Positions 29,501 through 41,500 of a DNA stretch of 64,000 nucleotides are shown here, piece by piece. The translations under genes were made by a program, and so were the position numbers. A model generated the notes under the pieces. The model made no database searches. It was not told where the DNA came from and was given only the letters and a program-made list of their open reading frames with translations. The stretch lies in assembly GCA_030549495.1 (NCBI GenBank), contig JAUIRK010000951.1, forward strand, positions 558,001 through 622,000. Direction: 5' to 3'. Position 1 is the stretch's first letter. Each line of letters opens with the position of its first letter. This DNA is from Nectonema munidae (Eukaryota > Nematomorpha > Nectonematoida > Nectonematidae).

Positions 29501-32500
29501 CTTCTCTTTGTTTTTTGGAAGGAAAGCATATTCGTGTCAAATGTAAAATTTCTTTATCATGTGATAAAAATGATGAGATTGAAATCAAGATAACGAAAAG
29601 AATAAAATTAATCTTCATTGTAAAAGATATGGTATTAAGAAATACATGCCTTACCAATTAACACATGGAGAAAGATCAATTCCAGTCAGAAACTTAACGT
29701 TTCTTATGGCGGTGTTAATGAGTACTTGAGGATCATTCATTGGATCTTTGCCATCGAGAGATGGAGACCATGGACCACCAAGAGCCAATATATCTGTTTT
29801 ATTCTATGGAAGGGAGAAACAAAGTAGGAAATTTTAATAATAACCGAACATAAATAAACTTGTGCTTATGAACTACTGTATTAGCTATTATTATAAATAA
29901 ATATAAAACATAATAGCAACACGTACATATTAAATTTACCACAATGAATGAATAGACTTTAATATTAACTGTATATATCCTTCGAAAACCTTTCTCAAGG
30001 TTGAGCGAGGGAAGACAAAAATATTTCTAGGTAATTGTACTTTTGGTGAGACAATTAATCAATTAATCATGAATGTTCTTATTATTTTATTAATCGGATA
30101 TATAAAAATGAGACTTTTAAGAAAATAAAATTGCCGAACGGAGAGACAATGGGTCAAATTTTTTTTAGGAATTTTATTAATTCAATATGCAAGTGTGTCT
30201 TTTAAAGAAATGAAATTGCGAAACGGGGAGACAATGATTCTTGCATGTTTTAATTATTTTATTAAATAATTATAAGGAACTGAAATAGGCAAACGGTGAG
30301 TCGTAAAAAACAATAAAAGCTGAAAAGGTGAATCAAACATCAGTTATTTTCTGCTGAGTTAAATCCTTCTAAACTTTTCATAGTGTCTTTTTTTCTACGC
30401 AGAGATAAAAAAACTTTACAGGAACAAAATCACTTTAACAAAAAATTTCTTTTACACTGCATAGACAAAAAAATACTATAAAAAGTTTTGAATGATGTAA
30501 CTCAAGAGAAGAAAACTGATATATTTTAGTGCGAACATTCAAAATTATTTTCCTTCCATTTCCATTAAATTTTCAAGTCAAAAAAGTATAAATTTGGCGT
30601 TCTTAATTTTTCATAATCATTGTTTCTCCATTTGACAATTTTCCTTCAAAGACACAATTGAATATTGAATCGATTAATAAAATACTAAAAACATAAACTC
30701 GCGATAATTTGAAGTCCTGGGGGCCGTCCATATTATTTAGTTCCCAAACTTTTTCTGATCGTTACCCACTTTTCATACATGATCCTTGTCTATGGCCCCC
30801 ACAACAATCATAGCCGGTGAATACCATGACTGTCTACTAGTATCTAACAATTAAAATCATAAGATTAATTAAAAAGGGCATTTTGCTTAAAGGTGTTTCA
30901 AGGATAAGCGAAAAAAAAGAAGGAAACAGAAAATCCACTGGATGGAAAAAGTTTATTAATCCTACGCTATGTGATTTAAATCCAACTTGATAAGGAGATA
31001 CTAACTGATAAGTAATAAAAGGTTGGTTGGTTTTGACATTGTTTGTACGTTCGCGTATCCACAGTATTCACAGATGGGATGAGAAGCCTTCCCTCCACCG
31101 GCTATCTACCCGCTAAACTCCTCTGGTTTATTTATGCATAGCCTCATATTATGGCCCCTTAAATTTTGCTTTATGGCCCCACAGGGGGGCCATGGCCCAC
31201 AGTTTGGGAATCAATGATTTAGAGTTATCCGAAGTTTGGGTTAAACAAAGTTAGTGTCAAGTAGTACGATATCCTTAATATGATATAGATTATAGATCAT
31301 GACTATTATGCGATACTATCCCATGCGCTAATATAAGGGAGCAAAACTTGAGAAAAAATTATTTGGAATATTTTGTAAAAAAAGAAAGAACAAGAAAAAA
31401 TATTTACGAACATACGATAAATTACGCGAAAAAGATGTCGATACTTTGGGCTTATCCGCTTAAAGACAATAATTAATTCATGTCAAAATTAATCAAAGCA
31501 ATTTATTAGTGCTGAAAATGTTCTACGGCGAAATTAATGAATAGATATAAGGGATTCACACTTCTATTGATTTGTCATTAAAACTTGGTATTCAAGGCAT
31601 CTGAAATATTTAGCGACAGGATGGACTTGTAATCCACGCAGAGCATTGAAATTTGTTACTGAGAATGAATGAAGTTCGAGTTCCAGTTAACCAAAGTTCA
31701 AAGCATGTAAGTTGACATCAAAACTCACATGAATTACTTCGAGTTAGCGGAATTTCGATTTATCGAACTTTGAGCTAAACCCGTGTTTCTTAACCTTTTT
31801 TTACTCATGGACCCCTTTTCACTTCTTTTTTTGGTGGACCCCTTCATAAAAATTGGACAAAAAAAATTTTATTTTAATATTTTTCACTAATAAAATTTTT
31901 GAGGTTATGATAAAGAAAACAGTATATACTTAGAATTCATATTGAAATGAAAGCAAATCTAATGCAACTCAATTATAATACAATTTTTATAATAAAAAAG
32001 AAAGACATTTAATGAGATCCCTGTGATTGATGCTGCTCAACGAGATTTTCGGAGCACTGATATGCTGACGGAACTTTTAAAAGTATGCCTTCGATTTTTT
32101 GTCAACTCTATACAATACATGGTGTGAAATTGGGTAAAATTATGCCTCTTGTATATGCATTGTTACCTAACAAAACTGAAGAAACCTATAAAAAGTTCCT
32201 GGTGGCTTTAAAAGAAAAAATTCTATATTCCAACCTTTGACATTCTATCATGATCGACTTTGAACTGGCCATGGTAAAGGCAATTGAGCAAGACTTTCCA
32301 AGATCTAAATGTCGTGGGTGCTTTTTTCATTTTTGTCAGAGCCTTTACAGAAAAATACAAGGAAGTGGACGAAAGACTATGTACGACACTAATCCTAAAT
32401 TTGCTTTTAAAGCTCGATTATTATACCCGCGTTGGCCCTTATACCGGTACAGAGTGTTGTGGAAACATTTGAATTTTTAACAGAAAATGAAATTTTTCCA

Positions 32501-35500
32501 GCTGAAGTTCAAGAAGTGATTGATTACTTTGAAAATAAATCAATTGGCCGATCATACAGACGCAACCGTAGACGTGCTCCTATTTTCAAACACGAAATGT
32601 GGAACTGTTTCGTCTACTTCAAGAAGGGAATGCTGAGAACAAATAATGCTATTGAGGGGTGGTATAACAGTTTTGAACATCAACTAAGTGCTTGTCATCC
32701 CTCGATTAGGAAGTTTATAGATGCCTTAAAGCGAGAACAAAGCTTACAAAAGATGGCAATTGAGCAATATGTGGGAGGTGTAAACGAAGTTGGAAGCAGA
32801 AAAAAATACCGTGATTGTGCACAAAGATTACAAAATATTCTATCGTGTTATAATGACACGAAAAGTGTTGACGAATATTTAAGAAGTGTTTCTCACAATA
32901 TTTCATATTAATAAAGTATCGAATAAATTTCCGCTTCATCTTTAATTGTAAAGCCAAATAAATTTATGAATTGTAACTTTTTTTTTGTTTTGCTTTTAAT
33001 TGTAAAGACAAATATAAATATATGAATTGTAAACTTCTTTCAATTTGTTTCGAGCAATTGATCGTTCGAGTAATAATTTTTCGAGTGATTGCATTCGAAC
33101 ATTTTGTTTTCGAGCAATTTACCTGGAACAGTATAATATGTATAACAATTACTAACTTTGGATCCAACCAGAAATTTTATAAGACGATTGAAGTGTTGAT
33201 AATTTTCAGATTTATAGGAAAGAGGATCATTAACTCCGCATCTTTGGTAAAGCTGTTCGGTTCCAGGAGTGTTCAGTAGCATGACCTAGGAAATTTATTT
33301 TATAAAAGACAGGAATGAAAATGGAAGAAGAAAAACTAATCACTTTAGCAATAAATCTGAAATCTACATCAATTGGATACTCGTGATTCTGGGGCAGAGT
33401 TGAGGACTTGATTGACTCCTTAGTGCCTGAATCACATATGTAAAACTTACAGGGATGCTGATAAGAGAATGGACGCTCTAATGGGAAAGTTTTAAGCCAT
33501 GTGAAGGAACAGCCTAAGAACGCGCTTGGAATGTATAGATTTGTGTATCTTGAGCGAATCTGACCAACTTTGCCCATTTGACTGCGTCGTTAGGAACACA
33601 AGTAAAAATAGAATACACCATGTATTTCGCATTCCTGTATTTGGAAAATAATACTACTCTTACGTATCAATGATCCGTTTAGGCAATTGAACGAAATACT
33701 TCGGAACTATACGAGAGCTTGGCCTTCGTGGGCTCCTGCTTCTAGACTTTTCTTTTCCTAATGCAGAAATTGTTGCTGGTGGTGATCTAGAGCATCTCTT
33801 CCTGAAAGAAAACGCTTTAAGAAATATTGAAATTTTAGAAAATAAGAAACCATGACGTTGCACACTACTTATATGATAAATATTCATCCAATTAAATAAC
33901 GGATGGGTAACTGTATGCCAACTAGTGTATCTCTTTATTTCGTAAAATAAAGCGGATGTAATAATGTTTAATAATCGTCCTAGTGGTGGGAACGTAGGGT
34001 CTCGATCCAGATGGTCTGGGTTCAAACTCCGATCGTGACTATCCTACTATCTGCCCAGTTATGGAAGATTGTTCTTCCCTTGGGTGCGATACCGACAACT
34101 AAACAAAAATTAAGTCATTTGATTACCTGCACACGCCTATTAACTCTTTAAGTACAGTAAATCCCAAAAATGGGTTTCTTCACTAAAACAAATTTTCATA
34201 AGACTCAAAAGAAAAGTTAGCTCATATACAACTAATAAGGAACTTTTTGGTATACATAGAAATATAGCACACAGAAAACTATGGTAACTAGACCTATTTT
34301 TATTCAAATAAAATGTTCAAATAAGCCGACCATTTTTCATAATTAAAATATAAATTTATGAAAAATGAAGCTAAAAGTTTGGTAAATTAAAATATGCATG
34401 AATGGAAACTTTCAAAAAATTCTGATTATAAAACAAAAAACCTAACATTTTGAAAAAGGTTGTTTTGAATTTTCCTCATAGAGCAAAAATAGCATCTCCT
34501 TTCTCTAATATTTATTTAAGTTTAGATTCATTAATTAATAATCATCTTAACGATCAAATCAAAAATCATCTTAGATCATAAACTGTGTGTCATATAGAGT
34601 CGAAAAGGTGACACAACGCCATCTAAGTCGGGAGAAAAATAATTACAAATCATGGTTCTCAAAATTACACACCAAAGAATCGCATAGGATACAAATGATA
34701 AGGTACTTGGCATTGGTTTTTCTAGGACCTTTTGATACACGCGCAAATTTTTAAACTAACCATTTTAATCACACGCCTACGAATAAATAAATATAAAATA
34801 GGTAACAGGGAACAAGACTTTTATTTGACTGACCGATTAAGCTAATAATGAGATCGCGTAATCTGAGGGCCAACAACAACAAAAACAAGAAAGACGATCA
34901 TCGTAGAATGTGTAAATTCATAAACGCGTGCTACAAAACTAACATTTTACTAAGATACAAGGAGCGTCAAAAAAATAAGGAGACAATTTACTTCTCAAAT
35001 ATCTGAAAGATGAGGCAAAATTGTTAAGCTAAGTCATTGCAAAAAGTGATTGTTGATTCCAAACAGTGGTACTGAAGTATCATAAGACGTATAAAAATGA
35101 TACAAAAATCTATATCACAAGTCAGCAAATCGTGAATCTATCAATTTTTGAAGACACGAAAAAAATAGCAAGCACACCACACACTCAAAAAATTGACAAA
35201 TTCTCACGGTAATTGATGATTATTGAAATTAATGCAAAAGGGGAGTGTTGTGTATCATATTTGATGCGTTGTGATTGTGTTATATGTAACGCACTGCTTT
35301 ACTAAACTTCACGATCGTGTTGTGTTAATTTGATAACGCACACCGGGCGGATATAGACGCGAGGGTGTGCCCCAACCAGAATTTGGGTAAACACGAGAGT
35401 ATCCACATAAGAATTATTAAGAAAAAGCTTTCAATGTGTGTATCAATAGATGTTATAACTTTCCTTCAAAGATTGTAAGTCTAGAGTAGAGACGCGCTTT

Positions 35501-38500
35501 GTTCAGTTATGGGTCATTCGTGAAGGATTGCATAATCTGAAATAGAGCATTGATCACTTTGAATGTGTTAATTCACTTGAAATTTTTCAAATTTAATTTA
35601 TGTATGAATTTTATGTGATTAAATTTCCATCACTAATATAAGACATTTTCAGATTCTGATATCACATTTTTTTGAAATGGGTTGGTCTGTTGAAGACGAT
35701 AGTGGTGGAAATCTTCTTTCCTTTTTTTAAGATAATCTCAAATCATCCTTGAAAGTTTCTAGATTTAAAATTGATTACGCTATAAAAGGTTGGCCACTAC
35801 AAAATAAGAACATCTCTTCACTAGCAGTCACTTGAAAAAATATTCATTATTAAAAACTGAAAATATTGAAAGTTGGAGAAAATGTGCAAAGTTTTTTTCC
35901 TGGAAATGAAAACAAAAAGAAAGAGAAATCTTGAACAAATTCAATGGCATATAATTATCGTAATAAAGACCGTTCAAAACAATTTTACTTTGTTGAAAAA
36001 CTAAATGATCGAAGTCTTAGAAAACAAGTTTCAAATACGGTCCGAAGTAGTGATTTTATGATATATGAAGCGACAGGAAAACGTAAGGAAAGACTTCATA
36101 AACGATATTCTGCTTTATTGACAGTTAAGCCAACAAGCACCGAATCAGAAAGAATATTCTATTCAATTGCGTTGATGTTTCTTTCGAAAAATACAACAAA
36201 ACTTTCCCGAAAACCCTTGAATGCTCAAGTGTTTTAAAAAATTTATCTCCTGAATAAAGATAATAATACATAATAGCATCATTTTGGCCTCTTTTTTTAA
36301 ATGAACTAAAAATTTGTGTAAATAACTTGAAATTATCGGTTTTCCCTGTTCTCGTTTTGAGGAGCGGCATCCGTTCTTGAAACTTGTTTCTAGTTTCAAC
36401 ACTCGTTTAAACATTCAAATTATAGGAAAATTAATCAATCATAAAAATGATAGTTCTGATATTATTTTAATCTTATATCAATCTTAATATATCTATTTTT
36501 CAAGATAGATCATACCAACCCTCATCTTTATATGTGAGTTTACTCATCATCACCCTACTTTTTATCAACTCACCTTTTACTTACATCCTTCGTTTTATTT
36601 TTATTCTCTACTCCTCGTTTTTCTTGGATCGTGGTAACGGTATCAAAATCTCAAGAATAGTCCAAAATGAATTGTTTATTTTTATCTGAAAAAAAGTTCC
36701 ACTTGTTACTTTCATTTATTCATGCCGCCTCAACATCACTTGTGAATTTTGTGGTCTTTGCAAGAAGGTGGTCGCCTAATTAAGGTCGAATAAGCTCAAA
36801 GCATTAAATGGGAAATATTAAAAGGAGTCTTTTTGGACAGGTAGTGGTTTAACCCATTCCCAATGCTCCCATTTGGAAACATAAGTAATTTGATCTTCGT
36901 CTGCTTTTTTCAATGACTTTGAATATAAATCGTCTGCGTTTTTTTAGATAACGTCTGATTTCTATGGTACTTAATGGGTTAATGGAGGTGGTCTTAAAGC
37001 ACCTTTGAGCTTTCATATCCTTTATCTACGAAAATTAAGAAAAAAGATGTGAGCAGTTTGCCTCACATACACACACACCTAAGCACTGCTCTAGTTCTAA
37101 GAGTACTTTAAGACGAAATAAAAATCTAATACATTTTTTTTTACAAATTTTATATTTAAAGTTGGAGTACTTTCTCAGTTCATATAAAAATTGTGCTTTT
37201 TTGAACTGACGGATTACATTAATAACGAGATAGTGTAATCTATGGGCCAACAACAACAACAACAAATTATTAATTAAAAAAGAATAAATATAAGATTTTC
37301 TTGAAGTATAAGCAACCTTATTTGTAATTTCAGATGACGCAATCAGACACTTTATTCTAGTTTTTGTGAGATTCTGACACCTTACTTCGAACCCTGCTCC
37401 TTCAAAACACACGCCTTGCAATTCCGACTTGGCTATCCAGGTAAATCCAATTCATGGTCTTAAGGTTTAAAATTACCTGTTGTTCCTGAATTCTTGTTGA
37501 TCTTGTCGGGAAGTTTTGGAAGTGTATTCTCTTCTTAACTTTGGAGGTGAGAATGAAGGCTCTGCCGTAAAAGTTGAAAAAGTGATAAATTCTCATTTGT
37601 AATTCTCAGCAAACCAATAGAGTAAATGAATGAGAGACAAACTACCAAATTTTTAAAAAATTAAAAAATTTAAAAAAAGAATTAAAAGAAAGGATTTTTT
37701 AAATCAGAAATAAGACATTAAAAAACTCTTTGTTTTTTGCTCAAAAAAACAAAGTGCATCAACTGATAAGTTAAAATAAGTACACTTTTTTGTAAATAAA
37801 AATAATGTTAGCAACACTACTAGTAACTAACATATTGATTAGTAGATTAAACATCTAATATAAACTTATAAGAAGTAAAGGAAAAAATTGACATGAAATA
37901 AAATAGACTTTTAGGTTTAAAAAAGGACTTTAAAAAATTCAGAAAAACATGATTTATAATTTCCAAAATTCTAATAAAAAATCATATCATTAAAAATATT
38001 TTTGGACTTGAAATTTATATCTTTTGAAAAAGCTTTAGTTTTGAAAATGATCTTTCGATTTTTGATAACTAAATTTGGCAATTTTCCAATTTGAGATATG
38101 CACTAGGGAAGATTTTAACGTTTTCCATATCTATATGAACTCTGGCAGAATCAGTTAAAAAAGACGAACATCAATTCTTTCAAGTAGGATTAAAAAAATT
38201 GGACTAAGCTTTTCAGAAATAAAATCTTTGAAAACAAATGTTTTAATTAGGTGAGGTAAGCAATTGTGACTTTCAAGTGTTCAGACCAAAACATAAACAA
38301 AATTTCGAAATAATAATTAGAGGAGTAAAGGGATGGAAATAAAATATACTGAAACTAATACGCTTATAATTTTATATCTTTTTCTTATATATTGTACATA
38401 GTACAACTTAACTTATCTTTAACAATAAATGGCAATGTTTAAGTAAAGTTAATTTGTTTCAGTGTCTTCTTACATTGAATATTATTTGTCTAAACAAGTA

Positions 38501-41500
38501 TGCTTTCGGAAATATTAAATTATAAAAATTAAACTTTATTACTTTTTTGTTATATTTTTTTGTTAAAAAAAAAGGAAACTTCAAAATTTTATTAAGATAA
38601 ATGATAGGATGCTTATATTGATTTAATAAAAAAATGGACTAAAAAGCTTCAAAAAGTTTTCAATTATATGCGAACTTATTTAAGGTAGATTTTTGAACAT
38701 ATTTCGAGCGCAAACAAAAATCATTGTATTGACTATACCTGCTTTAGTAAAAAGCAATCTTATATTTAGAATAGTTTAAAAAATTTTCATTTTTAACCTT
38801 ATAAAACGTTTTTAGAATTAAAATTGACTTTATTAACTTTATTCACTCTTTAAAAAAATGGACTTTTATTGAACTAAAAAAGTACAGAAAAAAATTATCA
38901 AATAAATGCCAAATTGATTTAACAGTTATTTCTAGAAGTTGTTTTGTGAACAAACAAAAATACATTGTATAAGACTTCTATTCGCTCTGTTAAAATAAGT
39001 TTTATTTAGTTAGCTCACTAACTAACTGACAAACACCTAAATCAACTTCATCAATAAAACTAGTCTAATCTGTTAATATACATTAAATGTCAAGTTTAGA
39101 TGAAATCTTGTTCAAGGGATAATAGAAAATCAAAATTTTTCCCTCACTTATTTTATAATTTCAAAAAAGAGGCAGGAAGGTCTAGCTTCAAATATGATTT
39201 ATTATTTTCTGGTTTACTATAAAATTTCTCCTTTACTCCCCTATTTTTCACATTAATATTTATTATATTTTTAAGGAATAAAATTTTGTTCATGACGTCA
39301 AGCCCATATTTATCTCTATTCACTGATTTAAAGATGTCTTAATACAATCAAGGTGAGATTTTTTCATCTATCTTCAAAATAATCAATAAACAAATACTCA
39401 ATCTAGGCATTGATTAAACAAGTTTCAAAGCTACTGTGCAAAGTATGAAAACTTTGTGGAAAAAAAGTGAATTACGATTAGAAGAAAATTGATAGGAGGC
39501 GTATTTACTGCTTTGGTTAGGATTCATTCCTTGCAAAAAGTTTGGCACCTTTATCGTTTGAACACTGTCCACGTGCTTCGTGTCGCGAGAGAAGTGGCCT
39601 TGCAGGAAAACACGCTCTCCAATCTTTGGATGTGTGCCTTGCACCAAACTATGGCATGTAGAAATGAAATTATAATACGTTATCATACACGCAGCAAAGT
39701 TTAGTAGTGGAGGACTTCAGATAGTGTCCTGTTCCTTCAACTACCAGATTGTGATCGATTCCCAGCAATGAGAGTATCTAATTCCATCCAAATGATGAGC
39801 ACCAAACGGTCGAAATCCGTCTTGGGTTTGTTAGGCGTGAATGATAACGCTTATCGAATTTGCTAACTGCTTGGAATTCATCCGACAAACATATACCTTA
39901 TATATATAACTCAATGCAAGCACGCAATCATTCAATCATAGAATCTTCCCAGTAAAGCTTTTTTAAATACGCCAATGTCTGCAACTATACCATGCTTGCT
40001 TACTATAGGACAAAATTACTTATACTGATTTCTATTAAGTATACAAACTTTTTTTAATTCTAGCAAAACACAAGATCTACGTGGCAAATTATAATTTGAA
40101 AATGGATATTAAAAAAAAAGTAATTTTCCTACTAAAAAACATGAAAATTACAAGGTTATTATAAATAATTATTATAAATAGATTACTTTTCTGTCAAAAA
40201 AAAAGAAAACTTATTACGAGTAGAGTTATGAAAAGTTAATCTAACTTCTATTTCAGCTTTTTTTATAATCTTTAACGCATAAAAATACTAAAAGAGATGT
40301 CCTTCCTTCGATTATGCATCAAACTCAACATCACTCAGGTTTTTTTTGAGAACGGATTTCTTTTGGCAGAAATTTTTGTTTCCATAATTAGTCAGTCTTG
40401 ACGGTCCGAAATTTTTAAGGAACCGAATGCTGATTTATTAAATTCGCAGGATATTTTAGTTAAGAAAATGTATAGAAAAAGTATGGAAAATCATTTTGCA
40501 ATTGTTTCAGTCAATCATCACTTGATAATGGAAATTAAAAATCAGAAACTCATTTATTTAGAAGATAATCCATATTTCTTTCATTTTGAAGTAAGGAATC
40601 TTTCAAGGGACTATGGAATATTCATTGAAAATAGGTTTTATCAAGCGCGTACATTAGGACGAGAGGATGGGAGAGTCTATCGCAAGGGGCAAGCAGTTAA
40701 ATTGAGTCAGAAGACGAGATGTATTATACTATACATACTTGATATGCTCTATATTCTTTTTCTCCTAACTCAGCATCGTAAAGCTTTTTCTGATCAAAGT
40801 TCGTTCATGAACTTTTTTATTTTCGATCATTTTCAACTAATTCAAGAAAAAGAAAGTTCTTTTTAAAAAAAATAATGCAACAAATGTGTTAAACACAATA
40901 AAATTTAAAAAAGCTGCATATGTGTGTATTCTCCTCAGAATATTCATTACTCAATATCATGTTTTTATTTAAGTTTTATTAACACTAGAAATACTGAAAT
41001 AATGTTTTGTCTATAAATACCAAATGATTAAATTGACATTTGAACATCATAAATATACATTTTTATATGGATTAAAATAATATCAGACAAACTTTATACT
41101 CATTTGTCTCAAATATTCAATCAAACCCTTCGATTTTTAACTTTTATAAGTATACTCATTCAATAGATTAAAACAACAAATAAAGTATTGAATTTTTATA
41201 AGGACACTCACTGATCGCACAGTAAAATGAAAAAACTAATTATCTAAATATGAAAAAGGTGACAAATTCATTATAGTAAAAGAAGTTTATATAAATACAA
41301 TCAACTCGATATGTCCCCCTGATCCAGTCTTTTTCAAGTATGTATCCTTATTTATACGAACTGTAGACATATTAGGGTCTTGGCAAAGTCTGATAGGGGC
41401 ATCAATATATGGATGGCTGAGAGCGCTTCTCAAAGATGCTATGTATTGGTAAGGTTTTAAGATTGCATATTCAGTTAATTTCTTATTATTGAAATTTCGC

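Larger units (their letters stand above)
29804..33156 (-). other. CCAR1 intron 6, filled with transposons
   Basis: 3.35 kb, packed with a subterminal-repeat MITE (30030-30690), a hAT MITE (30745-31215), a Tigger-like element (31213-31785), a hAT end (31786-31850) and a MULE transposase fragment (32090-32912). Almost no unique intron sequence remains. Confidence 0.6.
33802..37476 (-). other. CCAR1 intron 3
   Basis: 3.7 kb containing a SINE-like segment (33955-34090), a dispersed 65-bp repeat (34800-34870, second copy 37195-37265), a hAT C-terminal fragment (35640-36240) and TTAA MITE copy 3. No additional CCAR1 exon is needed, since exons 3 and 4 share a split Arg codon. Confidence 0.6.

Noticed and set aside
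30030-30690. CRISPR-like array from the spaced GAGACAAT repeats
   Set aside because: The repeats are imperfect, few and partly inverted, and the genome is eukaryotic.
39489-39704. Plus-strand 71-codon frame
   Set aside because: Antisense shadow of CCAR1 exon 2, whose S1 similarity is clear on the minus strand.
40468-40866. 132-codon plus-strand frame MYRKSMENHFAIVSVNHH... in CCAR1 intron 1
   Set aside because: Its length is notable but it has no recognisable family motif, and the codons look like AT-rich noise. Not listed as a gene.
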